Shown one piece after another: positions 22,925-35,562 of a stretch of DNA of 64,000 nt. The stretch lies in contig JAIUPT010000050.1 in the NCBI GenBank assembly GCA_022315425.1, positions 1,178,001-1,242,000 of the forward strand, in the 5' to 3' direction. Position numbers and translations under genes: made by a program. The notes under the pieces were generated by a model. The model saw nothing but the letters and a program-made list of their open reading frames with translations, was not told the DNA's origin and ran no database searches. The DNA comes from Pseudevernia furfuracea. Lineage: Eukaryota; Ascomycota; Lecanoromycetes; Lecanorales; Parmeliaceae. The first letter of the stretch is position 1. Every line of letters starts with the position of its first letter.

Positions 22925-23746
22925 ATGTTCCTAGGTAATCAAGGGCAGCACAGAGTTCTTGGTCGTATGTACTCAGACGACCAGCTATTTCGGATCATTG
23001 TCCCGAAAAGATTCACGCTGCATGCATACCCTCCTGCAAGCGAAATAAAGGCAGGGTTTTCCGAGAAGGTAGTCGCTACGTCTGGTGATATCAGACCTGA
23101 CTTCAGCGATGAAGACATCGCTCTTGTGCTCCAATATCGTTGGCCGGAGGACTTCGGAGACCTCAAAGCCCGCGACATAGAGGCTGTCAATAACAGTGTC
23201 AGGGGAGTGGGCAACAATCTCGAATCCGAGGCGGATATCCTGAACTACGATGATTTAACTCTTTCCGATTACTGTCATGGAAAGCTTTACAACAACAAAG
23301 CCCGAAGGGAGCAAATTCTCAACGACTTCAAGGCAGAGTTACACGAGGCTCGAAGATTCCGAGCAGCAGCGGTTGAGGAGCGTTTCAAGCGCACAGATCC
23401 TAGAGTGCTCCAATTCATCATTATTGCCAATATGCATCATGCCTTGTCCTGGGATAGCATTGCCATTTCTCTGAACCGCCGCTATGGAAGACCCGCAGGA
23501 CTCACGAGCCACGTCAACCGATTTGATGCTGGTCTTGTGGAGGAGATATTCCAGCTCCATGCTGAGGCTAGGACAAAACTCTTTGAAAGGTGTGAGAGTA
23601 GGGACTGGACGAAGCTCTGGCCGACTGCCTTGCCTACGGCGAAGTTCAGGAGAGAGGCGGAAAATCAGAGTTTTTCACCGGTTACGCCGGCTGCAATGAC
23701 TCTAGCTGAGAGTGAGGAGGAGGAGCTAGGATCTCGGCCGTGGTGA
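22925..23746 (+). CDS. Hypothetical protein, possibly helical DNA/protein-binding
   Basis: An open frame of 273 residues from the ATG at 22925; a second ATG at 22967 is an alternative. The translation looks coding throughout: an IIVPKRFTLHAYPP segment, an acidic middle (DIRPDFSDEDIALVLQYRWP), a basic helical stretch (KARREQILNDFKAELHEARR), and SWDSIAISLNRRYGRPAG, which resembles the layout of a Myb/SANT-like helix-turn-helix in spacing only. The C-terminus is acidic (AESEEEELGSRPW). I do not recognise a family and give no function. Confidence 0.6.
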   Translation: MFLGNQGQHRVLGRMYSDDQLFRIIVPKRFTLHAYPPASEIKAGFSEKVVATSGDIRPDFSDEDIALVLQYRWPEDFGDLKARDIEAVNNSVRGVGNNLESEADILNYDDLTLSDYCHGKLYNNKARREQILNDFKAELHEARRFRAAAVEERFKRTDPRVLQFIIIANMHHALSWDSIAISLNRRYGRPAGLTSHVNRFDAGLVEEIFQLHAEARTKLFERCESRDWTKLWPTALPTAKFRREAENQSFSPVTPAAMTLAESEEEELGSRPW

Positions 23747-24617
23747 TGGGGGCCAAGGCAGTTGGCGATAGCTATATACTAGCCATGTGGGACGAGAGGT
23801 GTAGCATATTTGGAAATCTCCGTTGTCCGTAGGGAATTTCCTGCAGTAAATTGACGTTTCAGTTTCTACTCTAATGTTGCCCCCCAAAAAAGCCGGTCAT
23901 AATACATGGTTCCACCATGGCAGTGTCAAGCATTTAAATGGCTCCAAAAAAGGGGTGATGGAGAAGAAGATGAGGAGATGAGGTTTGTGCTACCTGATGC
24001 AGATTAGGCGTTTTGCCTCGGTTCGGATCGTGTATCGTGGTCTAGATGAATCTAGCGTACTCCGTACAGCCGAAAGTATTACTCTAGGTACCTAGTCCCG
24101 GGTAGTCTCTAGGTACACTGTGCCGCCTGGAAGAGGCAAGCTTGAAGCCGGGCAGGCCCTGCTGACTGAGACTCCTAGTCCTCAGGAACTAAAGTATAAG
24201 CTGTCGACGTTGAGCCGAGTAGAATTCAAGGTCCACAGACAGTAGACTATTACCCAACTCTTCTGGCTGCTTGCACCTCATCCTTTTGCCCATCCTTCCT
24301 TTCTCGACTCGTGCATGATCAATCAGGCGGGGTGTATCCTTGCCGAGCGGACCTCGACGGAGCAAGACAAGGTCGGATTACGAATGCGCCTGTCGCAGAA
24401 TTGATCCCGCACTATGGCATGACAGAAGACCTCGACAGGGACTACATTGCTTTATGGTGTCCGCTAAGCTTCTCAACCTTGCCTTCCAGTCAAGTTGCCG
24501 CGGTGGGAACAAGATTACAGTGCGAGAACTGAAGGGATGCGGAGACGGTGAAATAAGGGCTTCGGTTGTGCCTGTTCAGCAAAGGCAAAAGGATCCATCG
24601 GCAAACCTCCGTTGAAG
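23747..24617. other. Intergenic and probable 5' leader of the kinase gene
   Basis: This holds the 3' flank of the hypothetical gene and the upstream region of the histidine kinase. The last 300 bases contain upstream ATGs with short frames, which could be upstream ORFs. No other gene was seen. Confidence 0.5.
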
Positions 24618-27600
24618 ATGCGCATCGGGATCCGGGAGCAGTTGGGTCTCCTCGTGCTACTCACCACTCTGATCGCTCTCGCGGTCGTAGCTGTTGCAAC
24701 AGTATTTCTCTTCTCTCTGCGCTATTCTTGGAGTCTGTGTACTGACCATATTCGCCATAGTGGGTCAACAATTACGACTTTGTGATTGGCATCAGGTATG
24801 AATGACCCCACAGCTGTTGCTCCTTCTCACTCAACCTGACTGTCTCTGTCAGGACCTCGAGCCTCTCACTTACAGCCTCCCTTTATGCCAACCAACTCGA
24901 CTCAAATCTCTTGCTTTTCCAGTCAAGCGTCCAAGCTATATCCACGCGCATTGCTCTCCAATCTGCTCTACAACGTTACAATTCAGGGAACAACACCGAT
25001 GAAAATTGGTCCCGCGCCGCATCTGATATGCAAAGTGCATTGTCAGGTGGAGGACCATCTGATATGCTACTTGAGGCGCAGGTGTTCTCTAAGAACGGTA
25101 CCGGCGTTGGTGGGCCTTATGGTCTGCTGAACGTCAGTTCGCCCTCCATCGCAGACGCAATTCCATTACCGTTTCTTGATCCCAATGGGACTTCTGTATA
25201 TCTCGGCGATAATGGCACTGGTTATCCTGTCCAGCTATATCCGAATCTAACGTATACGTCTATTGTCGTTAACAGCACCTTCAACCAGTCGGATGCTTTC
25301 TGGAATGGACAGCAGCTGTCTGAAAATTCGACCATATTCTTAGGGCCTTGGCTGCTTAATGGGAGCTTCGCTCTGTTTTCGCTTACTGTACCAGTGGTCA
25401 ATGACACATCAAGCGCGGATATCCTAGGCTGGATCAGCATCATCGTCAATGCGGCATCCATATTCACTGTCGAGCAATCAGTTGAAGGCTTAGGAAACAC
25501 CGGTCAGATCCTGATTGTGGCACCGAGCACGTCAAATCAGAAGCTGCCAACCAATGTGCAAGCTGTCGGCAGTAACAGAGCAAACGTAACAGCGGCAAAG
25601 ACACAAGACGTGCAATTCGTTCTGCCACCTACCCAGAACTCGTCGCGAAGCACTCGTCACTCAACGCGCAATTATGGCATGCCCAACTTGCCTTTCCAGA
25701 TGCAAAGTTATCCTGGGGTATTGGATGCTTATACGTCTAACACTGGATCCCGTAATAACGCAGGCAGTCTTATTTCCACAAGAAATGAGGAAAATGACCA
25801 TGTTTCAGTTGGCTACGCTTTGCCAATGTCTCCTATGGTTGATTGGGCGCTCATCGTTGAACAAGCCTATGGCGAAGTGATTGCACCAATCCATCGTCTC
25901 CGAAATGTTCTAGTGGCGTGTGTTTTTGGAACCGTCGGTGCCATACTCCTACTCCTGTTGCCCTTGGCCCACCTTTCAGTGAGACCCATCAGGCGGTTAC
26001 GAGCAGCAACGAAAAAGACTGTAGAACCCTACAGATACCAATCTGATGACGGCAGCGTCCGCTCTTCGATCTCAGGAAACCATGAAGGTCTGGAATCAGG
26101 TGAAGAGGGGTCAGTGACGATGATAGCTAGAAAGGAAGGTTTCTTGGGTCGGATGTCGCGGTGGCGAGGTGGACGGCAGCGGAATGATGTGGAACGCAGA
26201 GACAGGCAACGGCGGCAGACCTTTCGTATACCTGGCAAGGTTCAAGATCGAAAGCACATTGTTCAAGACGAGCTTACTGACCTTACCCGCACATTTAATG
26301 AGATGTCAGAAGAGCTGATGATGCAGTATGAGCGACTTGAAGAAAGAGTTAAGGAGCGGACACAGGAGCTCGAAATTAGCAAGAAGGCCGCAGAAGCTGC
26401 CAATGAAAGCAAAACGGCTTTCATCGCCAACATCTCTCACGAGCTCAAAACGCCTTTGAACGGGATTCTTGGAATGTGTGCTGTCTGTATGCAAGAGGAG
26501 GACCACACTAAAATAAAACGCTCCCTAGGTATCATATACAAGTCGGGCGATCTGCTACTACACCTATTGACGGATCTCTTGACATTCACCAAGAACCAGA
26601 TAGGCCAGCATCTCACCTTGGATGAACGAGAGTTTCGCCTGTCGGACGTGTGTTCACAGGTGGTCTCGATATTCGAGAAACAGGCGAAGGATGGGTCCAT
26701 AAAGCTGGGGGTGAGCTATGAAGGCCCTCAAGATGGCTTGGAAACAGCCGGTGGAGCTCCTCTGCAGAGCGGTTATGGACCGTACGGCACGGGTCGTGTG
26801 AGAGATATGTTCCTGTGGGGTGATCAGCACAGGATCCTCCAAGTCATCATCAACCTTGTGAGCAACAGTCTGAAATTTACGCCTCCAAATGGATCAGTAA
26901 ATGTAAAGATCAGATGCGTGGGGGACGCACCGGAAAGACCAGAGAGTACTCGCAAAGGGTCATTGCAGTCCAAGCAGTCCAAGCACTCTAAACGGCAGTC
27001 GTCAAGGGGATCGAGGGGCCGATTCCCAGGCGTGCGATCTGATTCTGGCTCTTCTATCACACCCAGTCAACAAGATCGCGAGAGAATAAAGTACTCTGAT
27101 ACGGCGCTTCACATCAATGGGCACGAACCTAAAGCAATACCGACTGTTGCAATTACGGAACGGTCATCAACCCCTCCGCCAATTAATGCTAGAATTCTCC
27201 AATTTGAGTTTGAGGTAGAGGACACCGGGCCTGGCATTCCAGAGAATCAACAACAGCGCGTCTTCGAACCTTTCGTACAAGGGGACATTGGGCTTAATAA
27301 GAAGTACGGAGGCACTGGGCTCGGATTGAGCATATGCTCGCAGTTGGCTAGTCTGATGAAGGGATCTATGGAACTTGAAAGCCAGGTTGGCGTGGGGAGC
27401 AAATTCACCATGCGAATACCGTTGATCTTCACAAAGGAGAGGGCTGATAGCACGACCAGCTCTAACATGGGTTCTCGACGCAACAGCACTAATCTAGGCC
27501 CAAACGTAGATGATGACCACTCGCCACAGCGGAAGAGATCATCTTCTGACATTTCTGTCAAATCGGAGACGACCGTACCGCCTGGGCTTAATGCTTTTGA

Positions 27601-28289
27601 TACACCTGCAAAGCCACGGCTTGTTGGGCTGAGCCAACCATTTTTCGCTGCAACATCTCCACTAGAATCTCCTGATAAACAGCTGGCAGCGATGGAGCGA
27701 GTTGCTGCACAGGCAGCTCAGAGCGGCGACAGAGTTCGCGTGCTGGTCGCAGAGGATAACAAGGTCAACCAAGAGGTGGTGCTTCGCATGTTGAAGCTTG
27801 AAGATATATACGGTATATTTCGAATTATCCCCTTGACCATAGGCTGTCGAATGCTGACCTTTTTCCAGACGTCACTGTTGCAAAGGACGGCCAAGAAGCT
27901 TTCGAGTTTGTAAAAGAGAGCATGGAGCAGCGGAAGTACTTCAACTTAATATTTATGGATGTCCAGGTAGTGCTTTACAATGCCACATTCGCTGGTCAAG
28001 AGCTTACATTGCTTTTTAGATGCCTAATCTCGACGGTATACAAAGTACCCGACTCATAAGAGAGATGGGCTACTCTGCACCAATCGTTGCCCTCACTGCT
28101 TTTGCCGAGGAAAGTAATGTGAAAGAATGTATGGACTCGGGCATGGATTACTTCCTGCCCAAGCCAATCCGCCGACCAGCTCTGAAACAAGTCCTCAAAC
28201 GCTACTGCCCCACGATTCCAGAAGCTGCGGAAGAATCCGAGAAGGACGGCCGACCGGCAAAAGAAGAACCGGTATCCCCAATGTCATAA
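24618..28289 (+). CDS. SLN1: SLN1-type hybrid histidine kinase (class VI)
   Basis: A plasma-membrane osmosensor kinase that feeds the YPD1 phosphorelay and the HOG MAP-kinase pathway in fungi. Five exons (24618-24701, 24761-24795, 24853-27812, 27869-27966 and 28020-28289) give 1148 residues. The first membrane helix is at about 9-28 (LGLLVLLTTLIALAVVAVA). A long extracellular domain rich in N-glycosylation sites follows, then a second helix (VACVFGTVGAILLLLLPLA) and a HAMP-like linker. The HisKA domain has the phospho-acceptor His at about 569 in NISHELKTPLNG. The ATPase has the N box NLVSNSLKFTP, DTGPGIP and GGTGLGLSIC. A C-terminal receiver starts RVLVAEDNKVNQE, with phospho-Asp at about 1057 (FMDVQMP) and Lys at about 1107 (PKPI). 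The last two introns interrupt the receiver. All key residues are present. Confidence 0.95.
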
Positions 28290-29307
28290 AGACCGAGACA
28301 TTCATTACGACATATCTGGCGTTGCCGCGAACATTGCTACGAGGATTCCCATCTACCAGGCCGATTGTCTCCATCAGTCAGCGATACTGTCCTCTTCATG
28401 AGGACTCTAGAATCAACTACTTCCCACGCCTTCTCATCCTTTGGTACTGTGAAGCTCTTCTGGGTCCAAGGAACTCATCGAACCTTTTATACTTCTGGCC
28501 TTTACTCTTCCCAAACCGATATAACCATGTACAAAATACAAAATACTCTCGTCCACCAAGACCGATCGTCAGGGCACGCCATAGACATACTACTGGAGAC
28601 TAATGTGCTACTTTGAAGTACCAAGACTCATATTTTTGGCTCTAAAGTTTCGGCGTCCTAGGCGATATGTATTGCTACCCCTGCCTGGCATGGAGGGTGA
28701 TAAGCAGGGAGAAGCGAGGCGCTTAGGGTGGATTGATTGAAAGAAAAAAAGCATCGGAAGGTATCTAAGCTTGTAATTGCCAGCGTGCAATTGGTAGATA
28801 TTGGAGAGAATTCATTCTGCGAACGGAAGAGCAGTTTTCCAAGTATAGGGTTTGATATGATAAATGTTGCATAGAGATGGGGAGATACTGTGCTCGGTGT
28901 AACTCAGGAGCTTAGGTAATTGGGTTGGACATGCGGTGCCAAGACTTAGGTTATATAGGTTTGAAGCTAGGCCACGTTTAGCCACGTTGCAGTCAAATTG
29001 GGAGCAAATGATCTTCCTACCTTACTTATCTCCTCTACATGAATTGAAAGGGTGATATCCGTCGGCTTCAGAGCCAACCGCATCAGGTATTGAAGCAGGA
29101 GAGCTTCTTCACATTTGTTCCTGCCTGCCATTTCTTTCTTCCCCCCCCAAATTGCGACAAACGGCCACCAAATCACTGGCGCATGAAAGGGATAAGTCGC
29201 CGTTAATTGAGCAAACGATAGCTTCGTTACCGTCATCACAAATCTGGATCAATCAATACTTTCATACTTTACGGCATAGTGAACCGTCTAGTCCTGCCAA
29301 ATTCATT
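28290..29307. other. Intergenic, nothing recognised
   Basis: This is the 3' flank of the kinase gene and the promoter of the RGS gene. No coding frame or repeat is supported. Confidence 0.5.
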
Positions 29308-30606
29308 ATGTCTGATCCTATGATGGACACGCCGTCACCACATCCCGACCTCAATCGAAACCGACTACCTACCCTCTTCGAGGTCCTCAGTCGGCGGACC
29401 TTAGCTCCCGTCGACCTCTTTTCCTTCTACATCTACATGCGAGATCAACAAAGATCTGTTGACTACCTCGATTTCTGGTATGCTTGGTTCCATAGCCTGA
29501 GAGCACATGGCCGAGGTTGGGCCAAATGCTAACTTCACTGCCATAGGCTTGATGTCTCCCAACACATGTCCCTTTGTCGACACTATGTTCGCGAACTGCG
29601 TCGCTCAGTCCTCGTCGAAACACCAGAATTGGAGAAGCATGGTTCAAAACGCTCATCATACATACTGGACCACATTGGAGACATGAACGATCCGTCAGGT
29701 CCATCCACGAATCTCAATCCCGATGAGAAGATTAAGGACCAGCATCTCTCCGCCTACTTACGCTCAGACAATGGAAATGCAGCTGGCAATGGCAATGGCA
29801 ACGGAAATAATCACTCACCACAGAGCAGTCTGGGGTCCCAGTCAAATTTCCAAGGATCAGGGGATCGACCTTCGAATGGGACAGACAGAGAGCGTCCCCC
29901 TAGGCCTAGCTTCATGACCAACGGCTCGCCTGGTCGGACGGACTCAAATTCTCCAGCACATACCGTTGCAAGGGCAGACATTAGGGCTAGTGCAGAGAAA
30001 ATCCTCTACACCTTCCTGTTACCAGGCTCGGAGCGAGAGATTATCCTACCCCAAGGTATCCTGACCGACATCACTACATCTATTGAGGAAGAAGGTCGCG
30101 ACGATCCCGAAGTCTTCGACGCAGCGAAAGACTACACTTTCCAGGCCATGGAACGTGACGCGTTTCCAGGCTTTCTTCGGGCAAAGGCGCTTGGCAATTT
30201 AGTACCACCAAGCTCTTTCCTCCGATTGTGTCTGGGTCTGTTGGGTTTGTTCGGTGCGTTCTGGGCCGGGTTCGCATGCATTCTACTGGACAAGCCAAAA
30301 CATATCCGTTGCTGGGTTAGTTGAGCTCTCAATCCTCGACCATCTACCAAAGCTAATTACTGCTTGTAGCTTATTCTTCCCTTCACCATTGGTGTTTACG
30401 CCCTTTCATCCCAACAATACTCGATTGACCCTGTTCTCGCCCTGGCTGGGCTTAGCGAATACACCTTCATGAACTGGTCTCGCATCAGGGAACCCTACAT
30501 CCGAAGGCTCATGAACAAACGTGCAATGATGGTCTTGTTCTTTACGGTGCTGATCGGCGTGTGCCTCATCGTACTTTTTATCTTCGTACCTGGGCACCGA
30601 CTTTAA
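29308..30606 (+). CDS. RAX1: Rax1-type RGS membrane protein
   Basis: A predicted membrane protein with an N-terminal RGS domain split by a low-complexity insert and three C-terminal membrane helices, the layout of fungal Rax1 (bud-site selection in yeast; growth and stress control in moulds). Exons are 29308-29477, 29547-30315 and 30370-30606, giving 391 residues. The RGS start reads LPTLFEVLSRRTLAPVDLF, then LDFWLDVSQH across the first junction. The insert (about 130-200) is Asn/Gly/Ser-rich (NGNGNGNNHSPQSS). The later RGS half is FQAMERDAFPGFLRAKALGNL. Helices are LCLGLLGLFGAFWAGFACI, LILPFTIGVYAL and MVLFFTVLIGVCLIVLFIF. It lies next to the SLN1-type kinase; co-function is only inferred. 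Confidence 0.83.
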
Positions 30607-32888
30607 TTAGGGCTGTGCGGGTCCTTTGCTAGGGTCACTATATGAGCAAAACTAACGGAAAGGCGTCCATGGGTGGATGAGCAAGGAGTCTGGGATATAC
30701 AGGAGCTAGTTTCACATGTTCGCTTCACCACAAGTTCAAGGCAGGACTACCCTACCGCGCTATTTGGGTAGCAAATCCGCCCGGTTCTTCGGCTTCGTTG
30801 CTTTCTCGAGACGGCCAACATTTTCATCCCGCCATCAAGGCGTGATCAGAACCGTGCTCGAGGCACGACTATGCGTGGTAATGCTGGTGGAAGCAGGACA
30901 GTCTCTTCCTGAAAAGGTTGCACGTCAATTTAGGCGTCTTGGATACGTCCATACTCGCTAATGTAGCTAGACATTCTGTTCGAATGTTTCGGGATCTCGG
31001 CCGATTTCAGTTGTGAATAATAAAGATAATAAAAGTCTTCGAAGCTTACATATTTCATGGTGTCACCAATGCAGAATGTTCATTAGAAGATCCTTTTCTA
31101 AAACAAAGGCTCCAGTCCCCCATAATGACGGCACTGATTCATCGTCATATGTATTCTACCACAGAGAAAAGTGCCCAAGTAGTCGTGGAGCTACCATCCC
31201 ACGCCACTCCACATACACATTTGGAAGGATCTGTTATGATCGATTATACGAGCTGCAAATTGAGTAGACCTTCCTGTAGGTTGACATGCTATATACACAT
31301 CGACGACTTCCCCCACGCCCTGATGGTGCTCCCTCCCCCTAATAAACACCACCACTTCCCGCTCTATCTAGTAGTCATCTCTGCCCCTAATGCACACCCC
31401 GCCAAACCCAAAACCGCAGACCCCATTCTCTCCCCCACAGAACTGCTCTACCAGCTTCCCATCGGTAACCTTCATCAGCGCTTGCACCAATAAATTAGTA
31501 GTATACCCGATCCAACCTCAACCAACCCAACCCTAAGTGAGGGGGGAAAACAAGAAGCCCACATACCTGCAAAAAAATAACAGATGGAAGCACCCTCCCC
31601 ACCAGAGTAATCGGAATCGAATTGTGCCAGCCAGCTCTCTCCCTCCCTCCCTCTCTCACTCTCTCCTTTCGAAGAAAAGAAAGAAAAAAAGAAAAGAAAA
31701 AAACCGACAAGACACGCTGCGTATTGCACTCAAGTGTCACCGTTTCCCCCCCCCCCCCCCCCCCCCCTCCCGAAAGAAGGACAAGAAGAAGAAAAAAAAG
31801 GCACACAATCTTCGCAACGGCTCTCCCATAGGAATCTCCGCTTCCCCCCCCCCCCCCCCCCCTCCCCCACACTTCCCCCCGAAGAGAGAGAGAGACAGAG
31901 AGGGGGAGAGGGGTACGGGTCCTGAGTTTTCTGATGCCGGATTGCGACCGCTTTCGCGGCGGGCCCTCGCGGGCGGTACATTGACTTTCCCCCAAAACTA
32001 CCGGGTCAAAGGTAGCGAGGTGAGTGTGTGTGTGTGGTGGTGGTGAAGATTACTCCGAATTTCTCATTTGCGTGGAACCCGCCCCCCCCCCCCAGTGGGG
32101 GGGGGGTTGGGGGATATCCCTGGACGGGGATATCTTTTTGGGAGCAAAGAAACGCAGCGGTGGTGGTGAGGGTGCTTGGAGGAGGAAGAAGAGAAGAGAA
32201 GAGAAAAAGGTGAGTCAGGGAAAGCTTTATGTGTGCGGGACATTCAAATTTTTCCCTTAGCGTGGGGCGGGTGCTGCCGAGGTTCCGCCGGCGCTTTTTT
32301 TGTTGGCGCGGCTTTGGCAGAGTTCAGGGCTGCTACATAAAAAAAAAAAGGCATGGTAGAAACTTCTTTAATACGAGCACGATGTCTAAGTATGGTTCAT
32401 AATGCCCATTTTTGGATTGTTTCTGCACATTCATTGCAAAATGTTTCTGGCTTTGTCGATAACGAGTGCACAAAATCTGAAAGACGGCAGTACGCAGCAG
32501 CTTGCCTGGTATCAGACTCTTCCAGTTGGCAATCCTAATCTCTTAACATTTCATCCCCAACGAGTTCTTACTCTAGGTATTGAGTAGCAAAACCCGCTTC
32601 TTCATGGTCTTCAGTGTTTGTATGCTTTCTCAACCTCGGCGTCTGATTTGGTACCTGAGAGACTCTCACAGTCCCAATGTAAGCAAGCAGTTTATATACA
32701 AGGAGCATCCAAATCCATGTTATGCTGAGCCATGAACCTCCTATTGAATCCTTTAGTCACAAGACTCCTAAGCGCCGCGCTAGGGACGAGCAGATGCAGA
32801 AGCCAAATGGCATACCAACTCGCGGTTATGAGCAACCCAGTCATGATTCAATGTACCAGATGTGTACATCTCGTTCGATTTTATTGTT
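30607..32888. other. Long low-complexity intergenic stretch
   Basis: No gene is supported in 2.3 kb. From 31480 to 32240 the DNA is dominated by C/T- and A/G-rich runs, with several long homopolymers listed separately. The open frames here are products of these simple repeats. Confidence 0.6.
31746..32106. repeat. Cluster of poly-C and poly-G tracts
   Basis: C22 lies at 31746-31767 and C19 at 31844-31862. At 32082-32106 there is C12, then AGT, then G10, which can pair as a short hairpin. An A/G-rich run lies between them. Confidence 0.85.
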
Positions 32889-34719
32889 TCACCGAAGACC
32901 ATCATGGTCAGGCATGATGCACATTGGTAACCCCTTTGGTTTCGCGCCACGGGTAGAGAGGATGCCAAACCGTAGGAACACCTCGGAGCATGTTACGAAG
33001 ATCGAGAGGACAATGAGGACGATGATAATCCATGTAAGGCCTGCGAGGATATTTGTCAGCTCAAGTCTTATTTTTACGATACTAGGGGTAACAGTCTGGG
33101 AGAGACTTACGGGACATTTTGTTGTCCGCAATGGAATCTGACAGGATCTCAGCAAGGTCTAGGAAGACCCTGCAGCGTTCGTTAAGGACCTGTATCCGAG
33201 GCTTGATCTCAAGGTATTCGCGGACGGCATAGTAGAGAGGGTGGAGGGTTGGTTCGCTGTCCCAGAAGAAGTTGGGGACGTCAAGCATATTCGAGGACAG
33301 ATTGACATCCACACGACTCTTGAACAGCGCTCCAAGTATCTTAACGACTTCCTCCCTTTTCATACCCAGCTTTCCAGTCAAAGCTAACCGCTTTGGTACA
33401 TGCTGAGCTTCGACCATCTGGTTTGCCATCCTCTGCTCGAAGAAACTTAACTTTGTACTTTGAGCAATAGCATGAGACATTGCAAGCTTGATCATATGGT
33501 CTCCACTCCTCAAGGTAATCATGTCATTGAAGACCCTCGGCCTGGGTGTTTCTGGCGAGTACTCGAAGTGGAACTCCTCTGTTTCAAAATCTTCTTCTCT
33601 TTGGGCGCCATTGACCAGTGATATTCCTGTCTCCGACTCTGAGAACGTGAGATCCGCCAGGATATCTTTCTCCTGCCGTTCGGTGAAGTTCCAGAACACT
33701 ACCACTCCGTAAGAAAAGACGAACATCTCGGCGAACTTTAGAGCGTTGGTTGCCACTCTTGATGGACTCGTCGAGCGTGCTTGAGCTTCGTGTTCTTCGT
33801 TCCCATTGGGCCTGTAGCCATTCGTGAGGTGGTCATCTTGCAATCTTTGGTTGTGACTCTCTTCGCCTTCAGTACCTCGTACTCCGAAGCTTTCACCTCC
33901 GTCTTCCTCAAAGTAGCCTTCTCCGTAATCCCGTAACTCACTCCTCTCAATCTCCTCATCTAGAACTGCTTTCCCACCTGGACTCTTCAGCACCGGACTG
34001 CTCCTGACCCTATAGCCTCCGCTGCCTGGCAGTAACGGAAGGTGATATACAACGTAAAGACAGTCATCATAAAGCTTTGTTCTTGCTGAGTGTTTCCCCT
34101 TCAGAAAGCCTGCGGTCCCTTTTAGCTTGTAGGCCTGTGCGGTACAATAAGCCGTGACCCTTGCTAATTTCTCCGCTCTCCTGGCCTTTGGTAATCTTTC
34201 GGCGTAGCTCTTCCCCTTTTTGCCTCCCGTTTTCCTCAAAGCCTCTTCATCATCTTTCGTAGGTAAGGCCTCATTGTCCTCATCGTAATCTGCCTTCTCC
34301 TCTATCTCTGCTTCCTCTGTCGCAGTTTCTGGTAGGAGCACCAACTTCTCGCTGACTTTAGTACTTCGTGCAGGCATTAATTGAGGTACTAGCCGACCTG
34401 CGAGCTTGGGATCTGCGGGTCTGCCAGAGCCGGTGCGGGGGGGGCGGGGTCGAATGCTTGGTTGTCGTTGTTGCATGGAGGGGATGTCGGACGCATATTG
34501 GAGAACACTGTCAACGGTTATGAAGCGGGAATTCTGGCGCATGAGCATTTGGGCGGGGCGATTTTGAGGATTGCGCTGTTCTCGGGAGTCGGTGACCTTT
34601 GGAGGAGGCGTGAGCAAATGGACCTCCAATAATACAGGTGCTTGGTCACTCGTAGTTGGGCAGATACTCACTAGAACTGATGGACCTCGCTTTGTTGCTG
34701 CTTGAGACATTGGAGGCAT
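32889..34719 (-). CDS. Rmd1/YagE (DUF155) family membrane protein
   Basis: A member of the DUF155 family that includes yeast Rmd1 and Rmd8 (sporulation and meiotic division; RMND1 is the mitochondrial relative in animals). Exons on the minus strand are 34719-33111 and 33040-32889, 586 residues. The disordered N-terminal third contains RPRPPRTGSGRP and an acidic TEEAEIEEKADYDEDNEAL stretch. The DUF155 domain starts near RVTAYCTAQAYKLKG and includes YGVVVFWNFTERQEKDILAD and the ending AEILSDSIADNKMSRLTW. One C-terminal membrane helix (IIIVLIVLSIFVTCSEVFL) is encoded across the splice. An in-frame 75-nt stretch (34671-34597) with a GTGAGT donor may be an extra intron, which would give 561 residues. 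The ATG at 34719 is the first usable one. Confidence 0.9.
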
Positions 34720-35562
34720 GCTGAAGCGGTCAATGAACAATGCCAAGATTGAGACGGTCGAAATAAGTCGAATACGTGACGTCTCTTCCACGAGAAGCTT
34801 AGTTTGCACCGATTCACTACAAGTATAATGGCGGAGGAGCTTTTTTAAACATGCCCACACAGGTTTCACAGTATTAGGTCAACTCCCCTTGCGATCCTAT
34901 CCAAGGTGTTGATGCTATTGGCATATACAGAGATACTTGAATCAGGGAGCGGGCTTCCTACGATCTGTCATGGACGCGGCACAACATTTCAGCTTCATTC
35001 GAGGCCGCCTATGGAGAAACACCATGTTCTAACAGTAAACCATGGGTGCTTGCACTCAAGAATCATGCCTTCGAAGGGGTCATTGTCCCGACTTTCTGTC
35101 TGTTTATGATCATATCGACATAAACATGATACATCGACTAAATGATTTTTAGCACTCTCAGAAAGAAGTACAATATCCGGCTCAAGTCCAAGGACACGGA
35201 TACTCTGATTGTCCCAATGTGGCAAGCAACAGTCGATCCACCCAATATCAAATCTGCGAATTCTCTTCGCCAGCCTTTTCTTCTTTCGACTCAAATATCC
35301 TGTCACATTAGCAGCCGCCAATAGCTTGCCTAAGTTAGAAGGTTTTGATGTTCTTCCGCATTCTGATGAGGCACAAATGTTTTCTTTCAATGATTAGCTG
35401 CTATCTAGCGGGGAAAAAACGAACGTGTTGCTGCTCGACCTGACTCCATCTGAATCCCGAACTTCTCCACCAGTGGCCTCCTTGCCCTCTCCATCAGTGG
35501 AGGTCTCGACGACATTAAGGTAAAGTAGTTATGGTTCGTAGAATGAGCTCGCTGAACGTCCC
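34720..35562. other. Intergenic
   Basis: This holds the upstream region of the Rmd1-like gene and the 3' flank of the Rad1 gene. Nothing else is recognised. Confidence 0.5.

Noticed and set aside
24311..24615. Short frames before the histidine kinase as separate genes
   Set aside because: They overlap each other, have no domains and lie in the likely 5' leader; at most they are upstream ORFs.
31490..32250. Long open frames with Pro/Gly/Lys/Arg runs on both strands
   Set aside because: They are translations of C/T and A/G simple repeats and homopolymers, without introns, domains or conserved ends.
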